This document shows, one piece after another, positions 1 through 13,950 of a DNA stretch of 64,000 nt (the first letter of the stretch is position 1; every line of letters starts with the position of its first letter). The stretch comes from Jacaranda mimosifolia (lineage: Eukaryota > Streptophyta > Magnoliopsida > Lamiales > Bignoniaceae), in assembly GCA_018894105.1 (NCBI GenBank), contig CM032120.1, positions 27,984,710 to 28,048,709 of the forward strand, written 5' to 3'. The notes beneath the pieces are model-generated. The model saw only the letters and a list, made by a program, of their open reading frames with translations, searched no databases and had not been told where the DNA came from. The position numbers were made by a program, and so were the translations under genes.

Positions 1-2830
1 TTTTACAGAATAATCGCAGGTAATGCTAGAACATTTTTTTTTTTTTTGAATGATACAAGTTGGATGCATTTTGTTTATGAATATTACAAAGTTACTCAAT
101 AAAAATATTAAAAAAATATCGAATAAATAAATAGCAAAAACCAAAGTACTCGCTATTTGAGGTGGCAACACTACTTAAAGTTTAGGTCTATAAAATAAAT
201 AAATACGAAGAAATTGTATAAGCATATAGTACAATGAAAAATAATGTAATATCAGTAGCAATAGCGATTACTTACTTGGATATTTCTATAATTAAAAAAC
301 CCAATTAAAAAGGGGAATACTTATATCGCTAATGGTATTAGCGATGTAAGCATTTTGTTAATATATATATATACACACAAAATAAATGACGCTAGGTTAG
401 CGATAATTACTTTCTATTATTTTTACAATTAAATTGTCGCTAACCTCGGGCGATATTGTTTAAGTAAATGCCACACCCTGAAATGCGTAAAATAAATAAT
501 CAGTAGCGCCTGTTACATGAATAATTTTTTTAAATATTTCAATTTAATAAAATAAATATTGATGAAGAGATAGTAAAAAAAAGACTATACAACAATCGCT
601 AATGACATTAGCGATGCAAGTATGTAAAAAAAAGTAATATGATAATATCGCTAACAAGCGTAGGGATAAGATCCTTTAAATGGGACATTTTTTGTTTAAG
701 TATTTAACGAATAATGAACGAATAGTTAAAAAAAAGGTTTATACAACAATCCCTAATATCTAAAGCGAAATAAGTATTTAAAAAAAAAAAACCAAAATCA
801 CAGAATAATATCGCTAACGAAAGTAGCGATAAATCCTTTTAAAGTGACAATTTTTTTAAAATGTCACTAAACATCTGAGCGAGACCTTTTTATTGATTTA
901 TGAATAATTTTCTTTTAATGTTACAATTTAAGTATATATAATAATGAACAAACGTAAAATATAAATTAGCGATACTAGTATTTTTTAAATTAAACAAATA
1001 ATCACTAAATTACAAAAAATAGCATTTTTAGCGATAATTAGTAATAAAAAATAAAAAAACTTATCACAGTAATCAATTGCTAATACCATTAGTGATACTA
1101 GTATATTTTTGGAATTAAAAAAATATATATACACACAAAATAAAATCACTTACTAGTTTAGCGATAATTATTTAGTCATTAGTTTTAGAAATTGTTTTAA
1201 ATATCGCTAACCATACCGGCGTTATCTTTTAAGTAAACACAAAAAAATAAATAAATATTAGAATGAACAAATATCGCTAATACCTTTTTATTGTTTTATC
1301 AAATTAAAAAAAATCATCACACTAATCGCTAATACCATTAGCGATCCAACTATTCTAAAAAAAAATTATATATGTACACACAATAAAATCGTTTACAAAG
1401 TTAGCGATAATTATTTCTAGAAATTTATTTAAATATAGCTAACCAAATTGGCATTATCTTTTAAGTAAATGGCACACCCTAAAATATGTAAACTAGCAAA
1501 TGTCTTATGAAATTTTCTTTTTTAATTTTGCAATTTAATAAAATAAATAATTATGGACAATTATGTAAAATAGCGAATGTCTTATGAAGGCTATACAGAA
1601 GTCGCTAATACTGTTAGTGATGTAAGTATGAAAAAAAAATAAAAATTATAGAATAATATCGCCAACAAGGTTAGCGATAATTCACTTTAAAGTGAACAAA
1701 TTCTTTTGAGGTGTCGCTAAGCATCCTAGTGATAGTTTTTTATTGGTTTATGAATTTTTTTTTTTAATACTACAATTTCAGTATGTAAATAATATTGAAT
1801 GAATAGAACAAAAAAATCATCACAGTAATTGCTAATACCATTAGCGATCCTATAATTTTTTGTAAAAAATTAGCATTATTAGCGATAATAATATTAGTAA
1901 TAAATAATAAAAAAACTCATCACAGTAATCAATCGCTAATACCATTAGCGATACTAGTATATTTTTGGTTACATGGTTAGCGATAACTATTTCTAAGTAA
2001 TTTTAGAAAGTTTTTTAAATGTCGCTAAGCATATTGGCGTTAATTATCCCTACTACATTTAGAAATTTGTTCACATGTCACTAACAGTATTGGCTTTATT
2101 TTTTGAGTAAACGCCATACCCTAAAGTGTCTTGTGGGTGTTTTGTCACACTTTTACACAAACTGTAAATAAATAAATTTTATTTATTTATAAATAAATAA
2201 ACAGTAGCGATTATTTTATTAATATATTTTTTTTAATTTTACAATTTAATCAAGCAGATAATAATGAACAAATAAAGTTTACAATAATCGCTAATAGCAT
2301 TAGCAATTGAATTTAAAAAAAAAACATGTATAGAATAAATTGTCGTTCATAATGGCAACTTTTTCATTTAAAATAATTAGTTTTCAATTTACATATTAAT
2401 AAAATAAATAACATTGAACAAGAAATATATACTCGCTACTAGCACTAGCGATTAGTCCAGGTAAAAGATTGAATGAAATTTATATGTCTTGCAGTGGCCT
2501 TTTTTTAAATATCACAATTTTCGGTATTAGGAAATTTTTTTCAAAATAAGTACATACAATAATCGCTGACGACAGTAGCGAAAGAATTATTGATATTATC
2601 ATTTGAATTTTAAGAGCTTTTATTTACATTGCCTGCAAAACTTGTAGGCATTTTTTTTTAGGACTGTCACCTAAAAGTTTTACTACAATCTACACAAATA
2701 TTGGCAATCATAGACTCATAGTAGCGATTGTGATTTTATGCAATTTTTTATAATATCATTTTTTCAAATTTGCAATATTAGCGACATATTTTTAGAATAT
2801 TACAAATTACATAATAATAGCTAATAAATG
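1..2830. repeat. Left palindromic-module array of MULE 1
   Basis: This very AT-rich stretch repeats a module whose core is TCGCTAATACCATTAGCGAT or a close variant, an imperfect palindrome able to fold into a short hairpin. Copies with both arms or one arm recur every 50-150 bases (for example near 325, 597, 1,078, 1,326, 1,607, 1,830, 1,931 and 2,287). Between them are runs such as AATATTACAATTTA and AATAAATAATAATGAACAAA. Many isolated half sites (TTAGCGAT, ATCGCTAA) are also present. No protein-coding region is visible. The left end of the array is cut by the window edge. Confidence 0.85.
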
Positions 2831-2943
2831 GATATTAGCTCCCACCAATACAACACAAGAAGTACTTGTAGTTTGAATCTTATCCGTGCTCCGCATGTTT
2901 GTAAGAGATGAAACTCGAGCATAGGACAAGTCTAAAAAAATTA

Positions 2944-5900
2944 ATGGACGTTAATGCCATATTGGATAAGACACAAATTGAATCAATTGAGGAAATTGGA
3001 TTTAGATCTCTAACTAGAGTGTGCTTTGATCAGATAGATAGAATACTTATCAAGTAGTTGCTGGAGAAATACAATTCAACAACAAAAATCCTAATTATGC
3101 ATTGCGTTCAATTGCAAATAAATGTAGAGTCACTTTATTACACTTTGGGATTGCCATGCTATGGGTTACGGATCCAACCCGATTTTGAGAAGAGCATGGG
3201 AGGAATGGAAAAGTACGGACACTTGTTCAACATCACTAGGAGAAGAATAGATATAGCTTATTTCTGCCAAATATTGAAAGAGTGTCGATCCAATGATGAG
3301 GATTTCCAAGTTATGTATATGACTTTGGCTATGGGAACCATTTTGCTACTGGAATGCCATCAAAATTTGCCGGCATCTTACTTGAATATATTAATGGATG
3401 TACCAAGGATCAAGAGCTTGAACTGGGCCAAATTTGTTCTTGACAAAACAAACCATGCAATTGCAATGTGGAGGAAAGATCCTCATGCCTATGTCGGAGG
3501 ATGTCTGCTTTTATTCCAAGTATTAACATATATAAATTGTTTAACAATTATGCACGAAATACATTTAATTTTATGTTCAAGGTTCGGCATATAATCGATG
3601 GTGTTTTCATGTGATGGTGCAAGTCTTATTTTTTGCCCACGTCAAGCCTCATTCCACCATTCATGCTTTGAAGTTGGATTTTGAATATCCGTACGTTAGC
3701 TATTTGACAAAGCAGAGGATACAGATGTTGAAACGAGATATGGAATTTTGTGGTACATATATGAATGAAAAGGTATCATGAAATTTTCAAGCCTTTTAGA
3801 TAGTACACAGATATGTTCTTGGTATTAACAAAAACAATTTATCATCATACTTGGTTGAATGTTTCTGGCTTTTTCACTAGCATTTTGGCTGATTTTAAAA
3901 AAAAAAATTGAAGAAGGAGTTGTTGGGAGAACACATAAAATATTACATCACACAAATAAATATTACGCCACACAAATAATCGTTATTGCTAATCGCGCGT
4001 TGTTGGGTGCAAATTTGACTAAGTGTTTGTTAGGAGGCCACTCCCAAAAGGCTCACATTTTGTACTATTAGTCTAGAACTCTAGATGAATTACATTTTCA
4101 TGCCATAAAAAAAATCGCCAATGCCAAAAAGCCGCTAGTAGCTATGGCACTTAGGTAGGAGTTAAGCCCACTAAACATTGTCATATTTTTTTAATGCATT
4201 ATTCTCCATGGTTAAGCATTGTACATTAAACCGCTATTTATGCACATGCATAGCTCGTGAGCAATTTGATTAAATTACTTCCCATCATTTCAGGCTTGCG
4301 TGGTTGACCTGAATAAATTCAAGTCTGATTTGCAGAACGATGGTTCAAGGTCTGCATCTAAAGAAGCTGACAATGTTCAAAATAATATACATGAATACAT
4401 AGATGAAGTTGGCAGCAAAATAAAGGGAATGACAGACATCTCCTTATGGGTTTTCAAAGGGAACTGAGTGCACTTCACCTGCGTGTGAGAAGGTTAGAGG
4501 ATCAAAATACAATGCTAACAAAAATGTTAAAGGACTGAACCTCAAAGAAGGCTAGACTTGTTGGCCACTTTGCGCAAGTCGAAGAAAAATTCAAGGCCGA
4601 TATTGCCAAACCAATGGTTGATCTACTACAAAAATATTGCTCCAATTTGATAGAAACTATGTCTAAATTCATGGCCAACATTAATGGCCAAATTCAAAAT
4701 TTTCAAGGAATGAGAACTACAACCAAGCCATGCAAGCACACTAACAAATAGGAGAGAGGTGGGCCATCGTATCAAAACAATCATGTAGAAGATGGAGTGA
4801 CACCGAAGAAGCCAATTGCTCCACCAACCAAGCTATGTGAGAACACGAATCAATGGAAGAAAGGTGGGCCTTCTAATTGAATGAATCATGTAGAAGAATG
4901 AGAGACACTAGAGAAGCTAATTGATCTTATGCAAATTGGTGGGGAGGAGAATTGTGGGCAAAGAACAGAGATAAAGACAACATTTGATCTACTCTTGGCA
5001 AGTGACGGGATATTGTGAAATTTTTGTTTGATGAAAACTGTGACATGAGGTAATTTTCACCATTTAAAAACCAAAATTTGATTCCACATCCAGCACTACA
5101 AGTGTAGAATTAACCATTTTTTTCCCATTTGATTAACATGATGGTAGTGAGATAGTTGTGGACTTCGGTAGATGGTTCGTCAATCGTTCAAACATCCTAT
5201 GCTTAGCTCCAACTGCAGACTTCAATGAAAGTGTGAGTAAATTATATTAGTACCTTATAATGAAATGGTAGAAAGGTCGTGAATATGTACCCTTACAATG
5301 CAGGTAATCAATTATTCCGCATATATGCTAACCTTGGACACGCAATGCAGGTTATCAGTTGTTTTGCATATATGCTACTTTGGACACGCGTGGAAAGAGC
5401 CAGCTCAGAGCTAGGTGGTATATGCCTACCATGTTTGCGGTATGCCGGTAATCTTAATGAAATTATGCTTTTATTTAGGTTTGAATCAAATTGATTGTTC
5501 TTTTACTAACCTTTTTGTCCAGCAAATGGCATTGCTTGCTCACCAACTTGATGAAAAAATAATTCAAACCATTTTTGACAGGCCACATAAATTCACAAAC
5601 AATGTCAGTTTTTGCCAACAACTCTTCATACTCACTAATGACTCGCATGAACATTGGTTCTTATACATTGTTGACTTCAACACGAAATGCATAACAGTAT
5701 GTGATTCTGCCCCTGTGGATTTTCTTCGTCCATACCAGGATAGTGTTGTGCGAAGAGTGGTATGGATGTTTTTAAGTGTCACGAATTTTTATAATTTTAT
5801 AATTATTGAAAACATAATCAAGTTTTATTAAGAGGTTGAACGCTTTGATGATATAATGACAAAGTGGAAACCTGGGCAATACAAATTCAAAGGCATATGC

Positions 5901-7053
5901 CAGAACTGCAATTATGAATATCCTGATTGGGTTCCCATCCAACTGAACAGGTTAGACTGTGCAGTGAAATTTTGTTTACTGGGGGATAAACTGAAATTTT
6001 GATTTCATTTCGCTGTAGATGGGATTGTGGCCTATATGTGTGCTTGATGATGGAGCATGGAGACAAAGTAAAGGCCTTTTTGCAGCAGGTATGCGTTCCA
6101 TGAATTACTCATCATTTTATTTACTTGCATATTTGAAGTTCATTGTAAACTCTCTAACTGCAATTTATTTTAGTGGCATTTTGTAGAATAATGGCACACA
6201 TCATTATTATAGTGTTAGTGTTAGAAAAATGCTGGAATTTGTGGCAAATGATTTTTTAATGATATATAAGATATTTGCAAGTTTGGTTTAAAATGCCAAC
6301 AATAAATTTGTGAACACCATCGAGTTAATCCTTGCATTACATAAAAATAAAACCCTCATAACTTATTCATCATACAATATAAAAATTATATTGCAAATAG
6401 ATAATATTTAGGTGTGTCAGAAACTATAAAACTTTACAAATTTATATTTATTGTAAAACGGTGCCAATATTTTATCCAAAAAGTAGTTAGAAAAAGTTGC
6501 TACTTGATGTGAGGGTGTTTTTTTCAGACAGAATGATGTAAATAATTATTCATCTGCAAAGATTATCATTACAAGGACACACACATTATTAATTTTAAAA
6601 TTAAACAACTTTTTTAAAATTTGTAAAACAAAAGTAACATCTAATATTGAATTTTAACAAAGTAATAATAGAAATTTAAATTGTAAAATTGAAAATTATA
6701 TTTTTTAAAAGTTGGATAGATTCAAAGTTTTCAAAAGTTAATCACAATATTACCAAAATAAAAAAATAAAAAAAAAAGTTTTACACATATTATTAAAAAA
6801 TCCTAGGAAAACGTTGAAGGTGTCGGTAAAGAAATAGTAGCGACAGTAATTGATTTTTTCATGAAAAAGAATTGTTGGATTTTAAATTGATTGTTTTTAA
6901 ATATAGTTTAGGAACAGAATGCCCTTTCGAATTGATGATGTGTAACTAACTATTAATATTTCTTTACACACTTAATAGGCATCTTCTCAGTATGCACAAA
7001 GAAACTTTGCCTTACGCATATATCAGCATAAAACAATCGAATTGCATGGATGA
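2944..7053 (+). pseudogene. Ulp1-type (C48) cysteine peptidase gene of MULE 1, decayed
   Basis: The proposed start is the ATG at 2,944, after which one frame runs to 3,519. The N-terminal part resembles the plant-mobile/DUF1985-type region found ahead of transposon Ulp1 domains (SLYYTLGLPCYG; later NWAKFVLDKTNHAI). Further exon-like blocks lie near 3,600-3,770, 4,290-4,740 (charged, helical), 5,153-5,230 and 5,520-5,760, then about 5,833-5,950, 6,020-6,090 and 6,979-7,053. The peptidase triad is visible: His at 5,652 (HEHWFLYIVDF), Asp at 5,703 (VCDS) and Cys at 6,026 (WDCGLYVC). These enzymes cleave SUMO-like modifiers in host relatives; the substrate of transposon versions is unknown. The final exon ends ALRIYQHKTIELHG-stop and matches the end of the MULE 2 homologue. 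An in-frame TAG follows RILIK near 3,055 and other frames are broken, so I call it a pseudogene. Exon limits are approximate. Confidence 0.75.
5283..5390 (+). repeat. Short tandem duplication inside the Ulp1 pseudogene
   Basis: A segment of roughly 50-55 bases containing ATGCAGGTAATCA, GCATATATGCTA and TTGGACACGC occurs twice in a row with a few mismatches. It falls between two exon-like blocks, so it is probably intronic decay rather than coding sequence. Confidence 0.6.
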
Positions 7054-8234
7054 CGAAGTGACGACTGGGAGAGGGGATTAGTATTTTGGTATACTGTTAA
7101 TAGGACCACAGCGATATTTTGATTGAAACATGGGATCAGTATTATGGTGAGCCTAATTGGACCACATCGATATTTTGATGCTCCTAGTCTGCCTACATTC
7201 CCACCTCCAAGATATGGATTTGCATGGTGATTTGTATAAACACTCTCACGCACTGTTATTTTTTGTCAAACAATAGGTGGTTCATTCATTGCTCCTGATG
7301 CTACTGTTTATTTTCCATTTGAGACAATCTTTTCAAACATCAATTCTAAGTTTTGTTCTAATTATTGGATGTAACATTAAAACTAATACTTGAACCAGCT
7401 AGATATGAATGCACATTGCCCCCATCTTTTTTAATATTGATATACATATTGGCTCAATCCGATTATATTGTGTGTAATTGTATCCATCGTAATGCATTGT
7501 GTGTAATTGTATCCATTGTAATGCATTGTGCGTAATTGTAAATCGTAAAGGGTTTATAAAAAAATATTTGGACTTTGTCGCGGAATTCCCAGCGAGTAAT
7601 GTGGAAAATGGATATTGAATACTTCTACGGCGGTCTTTGTTATTCTATGGCCGGTAACCTGGAAAATGGATATTAAATATTGCTACGGCAGTCTTTGTTA
7701 TTCTATAGCCATGGATGATGGTAGTAACCAACAAATGGTTTTTACTTTGTATCCAAACAAATTGTCTATGCACCACCTAACTTGATGTCCCAAAAGTGGG
7801 ATATGTGTGATTCAAGCTTGGTACCTCACATGGCAACAATCTCTTCATATTAATCGAGAAAAAATATAGCAATTTTTTATTTGTATCAAATTTCTGAATC
7901 CATATATTGTATATATGAATTTTGGAAATAGTTGCCACAGATAGCGACATATTATGGATGTCAACATTGTTTGATAAAATATTTTTCAATATGAAACGGT
8001 TTTAATTTATTATTTATATCAAATTGTCGTAACTTAGATGTAACTTGTGAGTAAATTAATTGGCCGTGTGGTAGGTGACATTTAATTACCTGAATTTGAT
8101 GCACTTGTGGCTACAATTATTGTGTTGGCTACAGATAACATGGTTGTACTAAAAATAGCTCCCCAATTTGAACCGATCTGCGACCATCGCCGATCTTCCA
8201 TATAATTTCACATGCTAATCTTCGATTTACTAAA
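7054..8234. other. Spacer between the two MULE 1 genes, with small local duplications
   Basis: No coding region is visible. Three local duplications stand out. A segment with ATATTTTGATTGAAACATGGG and a diverged copy lie at about 7,105-7,180. A unit of about 30 bases (TGTGTAATTGTATCCAT) is repeated two to three times at about 7,468-7,545. A unit of about 65 bases (GGAAAATGGATATT and TCTTTGTTATTCTAT) is present twice at about 7,598-7,713. Confidence 0.6.
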
Positions 8235-11011
8235 ATGGATAGGGAATGTTTGCATGCCCCTGATGGGCCTTCAGATATGCCTAGCACAAAAGTCTACGAA
8301 GATGTAGTTCGCATGCAAAGATTCAAGAGCGTGGAGGCAGCAGAGTGTTTTTACAAGGGTTATGCAAGTCTAGTGGGTTTCACTGTTTGCAGAGAGAGCT
8401 TAAAGAGGATGCATGAACTGTTCAAAAATAGAGAATGGGTTTGCAATCGTCAAGGCTATCACCGGGAAAACTTAACTTAACAACAGGAGGCCAAGTCAAA
8501 AACGAGATGCAGATGCAATGCTAGTTTTCGTGTAGCCCATGATCGAGCGACCAATGAGTATATTGTTACAAGGTTCGAACCCACCCACAACCACTAGTTG
8601 GAAGGCAGCCAAAAAAGGTTTCGTGATGCACTAAATAGCCATTATTTTCACACAATTACATTGACAATTTAATTAGTAATATCTTTAACTACATCTTGCA
8701 GGGAACTTCTAACTTCCGACAAAACTATGCTTAATGTCATGACTGAAGCTGGGATTCCACCATGTATGGTGTTACATTTTTTGGAGCAAATATCCGGTGG
8801 ACTGGGAAGGCTACCATTCAACAGAAATGATGTCTACAACTGGTTGACAGAGTGCGGCGTCAAAGGATTAAATAAGGGGATGTCAATGCCTTGCTTGCTT
8901 ACTTGCTGCCATGAAGAAGGCAGAGAATAACCTCACATAAAATTATAATGTTGACGAGGAAGGTTGTCCAACTAGACTGTTTTGGTGTGATGCGATGTCC
9001 AAGTCAGAATACGAACTATTCGGTGATGTGCTCGTATTTGATAGCACCTACAAAACTAATAAATACTGTTTTTCCCTTGTTATATTCTGTGGAGCAAACA
9101 ATCATTCAACAACATCTATTTTTGGAGCAGCAGTGTTGTACAGTGAGACGGTGGAGTCGTACTATTGGCTACTCAACAAATTTAAACTTGCAATGTGTGG
9201 TAAAGTTTTAGTGTCAATCCTTACAGATCAGGATGCAGCCATGCGTGTAGCTATTCAAATTGAATGTCCAAGATTAGCTCATAGACTGTGTAGTTAGCAC
9301 ATTACAAGAAATGCAAGGCAGAAGGTCAAGAGTTCATAATTTTGTTTTGGACTAGCAACTTTGTTAAGGAAGAGATGTGATCCAAAGGAGTTTGAGGCTG
9401 ACTGGTCGAGTTTAGTGCAGATACATGGTTTAGAAAATCATCCATGGGTCAATGAAATATATGCAAAACGTGAGCTTTGGAGTGAAGCTTATTTTCATGA
9501 CACATTCTTGGGTAAAATGCGAACTACGCAACAAGCTGAATCAATGAACTCCCTATTTAAATTGTTTGTGAAGCAAAGCCTCTCATTGATGGATTTTATG
9601 AAGCACTATAATCGTACTCTGCAAAAGATAAATAGTGATTTTTTCACTATTCAAACCCATTCCGAAAGTAATTTTCCAATGGTAAGGGCGCCCTTTGAAA
9701 ATATACGAAAAACAACTATCTATATTGTTGACAAGAAGGATGTTCTTTGTTGTTCGAAGTGAGATTGATGCCGAGCAGGGACTTCTTTTGGAGGGTAAAT
9801 CAAAAGTTGGTGAGTATAAGCACAAGCTTATATTTGTAGAGTACACCAAGCAAGATGGGAGACGCTACGTTGTTTATGTTGACACTAACTCCCTCCAATT
9901 CAACTGTGATTGCTTTATGGTGGAGTTCGAGGGGCTGCCTTGTCGTCACTTAATTTCAGCCTGTAAGTGCTTGAATATTCCAACAATACCTAACACCATC
10001 ATAAATTGGAGATGGCCAATTGAACCGGGAATGATTCTACTTAACAAATTTCCATTACCCCTACCATCAAAAGATAAACAAGAGTTGAGGTTCGCTGAAA
10101 TTCATAAGGAGTTTGTCAACCTCACTTGCATGTCATCACAATCCGATTCCCAATTTCATCATTACCTTCATCGTGTCAAGGACCTGGCAAGTGAAGTTCA
10201 TGATGACAATCTAACTGAAACAAACTTATCTAATGATGCTCTAACTGAGCACCTAGATGACTTTGCAGACAACACACAACAAGATGATTGCAATCAACAT
10301 CTGAACGATAACTTTGCTGCCCATATAAATCTACAACATGAGCACGATGTTTGCGACCCTGTCAAAATCGTTTCAAAAGGTGGCCCAGGAGCAAAAAGAC
10401 AGAGATGCAGTTATTGTAGGTATGTTTAGATTTAGTGGTATAAAAACAAATTTATCCTTATCATAATTCAATAATTTTGCAATTTAAATACCAAACAATT
10501 TTCACATTTAATTTTTATTACATTATCTAAGGAGTCGCACTTCTAAATTTTATGCTGGAGTTTTGTCTTCACATACGATGGTATTTTACATAGTCCACAT
10601 GAAGTTTCTAATTAAATAATATTGAATTTTTTGATTTATTTTTTCGTTACTTATTGATATATTTAATAGAGAGCTTGGCCACAAGATGAGTACTTGCCCC
10701 AATAAGCAAAACTCGCCCAATGGTCATGCAAAAGGTTTTCCTAGTAGTGGCTCCCATCGCCAAAATAAGCCTACTCACCGAGTTAGTAGTTTGAACATTC
10801 GTAGCAATACTAATACACCCCAAGTGCATAACCCCTTCGGTTCTCAAGCTGTTGTTCCTCCTTCATTCGAATCAGAACCCCAGGTACTTCTGTTTAGTTA
10901 ATATTAATGAACTAATTTCTTGTCCAAAACAATTACTGATTGGTGTTTCTAACACAGGAGAATCCAATTAATAATGGATATGAAAATACCGCTCAAGCCT
11001 CTTCGTCCTAG
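8235..11011 (+). pseudogene. FAR1-type MULE transposase gene of MULE 1, decayed
   Basis: The order of domains is that of FAR1/MULE transposases. A FAR1 DNA-binding region starts at the ATG at 8,235 (FYKGYASLVGFTVCRES; a broken continuation reads ATNEYIVTRFEPTHNH). The DDE-type catalytic part follows (FGDVLVFDSTYKTN near 9,020; ILTDQDAAM near 9,220; QQAESMNSLF near 9,530). Then comes a SWIM zinc finger (CDCFMVEFEGLPCRH near 9,905). A CX2CX4HX4C knuckle is split by an intron: CSYC ends at 10,419 and ELGHKMSTC starts at 10,671. The last exon runs 10,958-11,011. Splice sites around the last three exons are in phase. The body is broken by stops (for example after ENLT at 8,478), a frame change near 8,890, a stop after HRLCS near 9,295 and a frame change near 9,750. 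It would cut and move the element in the nucleus if intact. Confidence 0.8.
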
Positions 11012-12369
11012 CTGCCATATTTGTACAAGCATCAACAGGCATACATCTACACACGCCCACCATTTGTAAGTGAGAAGTCACGTAAAAAGACATTTCTGCA
11101 TAATATCATAACTTATTCTATGATTTAACTTTATTCGTATATAAACTCATGTTTATTAATAAATATAGTTTCCTGTAAACACCTACACGTATGCTCCAGT
11201 CCCCTTGTCACCGTTGCTTGTCCAAAGGATGCATACCCCACTATATCCTCTCTATTCTGAGTATCTCAGTCGCGATCGAGAAAAAGTCATGTCTTTCTCC
11301 AAATTGCTAAGGAAACAATTCAAAATTTCCAAATAAGTTATGAGTGCTCAGTATGTTGTTGAAATTTATAGAACTCTCCTTTCAATTCTATGTGGCTGCT
11401 TTGTTTGTAGTTATGACATCTCTGCCATTTATATGTATTTTGGGGTTGACTTTATCATTGTTTTCTAAAGTTGTTTTTAAGATATCAATCAAACAATATG
11501 AGCCTTGATACACTTCCTTCAATCATAAATTTGATATTTAGTACTAATAAATTTTATCAACATTATGGATATGCCGATATGGAGTACTATCGCCTTACAT
11601 GATAATTTTAATTCTTAACCACTTTTAAATATAAAAATGGGCTAACAATAAAGTTCCCTTATAGTTATCTAATTCTTATCCATATCTAAAAATAAAAATG
11701 GGCCAGCAATGAATTTCCCTTATTGTTACCTTTAGAGGGAAGCCCATGGGAAAATGATACTTCCATTACATATTGGGTCTGGGTTAGGCCCAAGATAATA
11801 TTTTGATATGTTGTATTTCAAATTGAAGAATTAGTAGCATCATGACCCCTATTATATTAATTTAAATATATATATATATATATATATATAGCACTGTGAC
11901 CCATATCTCTCGTTTTATTTGCCTCAAATCCTCTATTTTGTTTTGGTGACTGACCTGAAAATTACTACACCAATTATTTTACATTTGATTCGAATGGCGA
12001 CTAGTTTCAATAAAATTATCGTGTATTGGGTGTATATAAAAATTTTCAAACATTGTTATTTAATGTAGATTTTTTCCTGAATTGCTACTAACTATAGCGA
12101 CAACATGTACGGTGCATGTATGTGTTTATTTTTTCACGGTAATGTTAACATGTATACGTGTTGTTAATATGTATATGTATGTTGTGCCATGATTTTATTC
12201 AAAAAGCTTATCCCTAATTTATTTCCATTTGCCTAAGTAAACAAGCCTCATCGCGTTTGGGAACATAATTACATCGCCTTGAGTGGCTAAATGGAAAAGC
12301 AAACATTTTTTCTATCAGATTGATAAAACGGCTTTATTGAAATAATTTTTATACAAAATAATCTACTAT
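11012..12369. other. MULE 1 right-hand spacer with (TA)n and a small tandem duplication
   Basis: No gene is visible. A unit of about 61 bases with AAAAATGGGC and TTCCCTTAT is present twice at about 11,609-11,735. A pure TA run of about 26 bases lies at 11,865-11,891. The rest is AT-rich sequence without a feature I can support. Confidence 0.5.
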
Positions 12370-13950
12370 TGTTATGAATATTACAATTAACGTTGCATCT
12401 TTTCTCATATTACAATTTACACAACAATCGCTGCTCGCTAATAATAGTAGTGATTGTTTGTTTCTTTTTCTTTTCTTTTCTTTAATATTACACTTTAATG
12501 GTACGATTTTGTTAATATCACAATTTAAAATAATTGCTAATACTAGTAGCGATTATTATTTTAAGTACAATAATACATGGTATTTGTTCTATATTACAAT
12601 TTAAAGAAGTAAACAATTTCAACAATGATCGCTAATAGTAGTAGCGATTCTTTTATCCCTTTTTAAATTTACAATTATCACATAATAGTAGGGTTCTATT
12701 TCTTCTCATATTACAATTTCAAAAATCGCCAATGGTAGTAGCGATTATCTTTTTTTAATATTACATTTTATTGCTAATAATAAATAGCACATATTATTTA
12801 GCAATTTTTTTTAATGTTACAATTTGAATGCCTTTTGTTTATGAATATTACAAAGTTACGCAATAAAAATACTAAACAAATATTGAATAAATAAATAGCG
12901 CAAAACCAAAACCAATCGCTGTTTGAGATGGCAACACTACTAATAAATAAAATTAGGTCTATAAAATAAATAAAAACAAAAATATTGTATAAGCAAATAA
13001 TAATGAAAAAACAATGTAAAATATCTGGTAGCAATAGCGATTACTTGGATATAAAAACTCTATACAATAATCGCTATATCATTAGCAATACAAGTATTTT
13101 TTAAAAAATATATATATAAAACAAAATCGCTTCCAACATTAGCAATAATTATTTCTAGCACTTTGTTGCCAACCATGTTGGCGACAATTTTTTTAGTAAA
13201 TCCGCCCTCTAGAACTTTTTTGTTACACTTTTACACAAATAGTAAAATAAATAAATTTTATTTATTTATTCAAAATAAATAAATATAGCGATTATTTTAT
13301 GAATAATTTTTTTAATATTAATATTTAATAAAATAAATAATAATGAACAAATAGTAAAAAATGGCTATACAATAATTGGTAATACCATTAGCGATATACG
13401 TATTTAAAAAAAAAAAGAAATTATAGAGTAATCGATAATTATATTAGCAATATTTTTTTCCTAATGGAACATTTCACACACTAGTTGCTAAGCGGCAATT
13501 TTTTTTTAATATTAAAATTTTAGGCCATTTTTTTCATTCTAATAATAAGTAGTACATATTATTTATTTTTAATATTACAATTCACAATATTTCCTTAATA
13601 ACAGTAATGCTTTGTTTTTTTTTTAAATATTATAATTTAAAGAATAGCTTACAGTTTAGCGATTACTTTTTTTTAATAAAAGATTTTTTGAATATTACAA
13701 TTCACACACGCTATTCATATCAAGATATTTCTTTTTAATATTACAATTTACACAATAACCTAATAATAGTAGCATGTTTTTATACTAATAATAAAATGTA
13801 GTGATTATTTTCTTATTATTATAATTTACAATAACCATTTTCTGAATATAATAAATTGCAGTATGTTTGTTATTATAGTTTACAAAATAGTCGCTATTAA
13901 TACTGGCGATTTGTAGTTTATTTTAGCATTTTTTGTGTTACATTACTTGC
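12370..13950. repeat. Right palindromic-module array of MULE 1, direct copy of the left array
   Basis: The same module as at 1-2,830 returns (TCGCTAATAGTAGTAGCGAT, ACCATTAGCGAT, AATATTACAATTTAC). From about 12,812 to 13,110 the sequence matches about 50-300 in the same orientation. Shared landmarks in the same order are TTTTGTTTATGAATATTACA, AATAAATAAATAGC, GGCAACACTACT and TAGGTCTATAAAATAAATAA. The two flanks are therefore direct, not inverted, relatives. No coding sequence is supported here. Confidence 0.85.

Noticed and set aside
8235..11011. Domesticated FHY3/FAR1 host transcription factor
   Set aside because: Several stops and frame changes, and its position between matching arrays next to a Ulp1 gene, fit a decayed transposase better.
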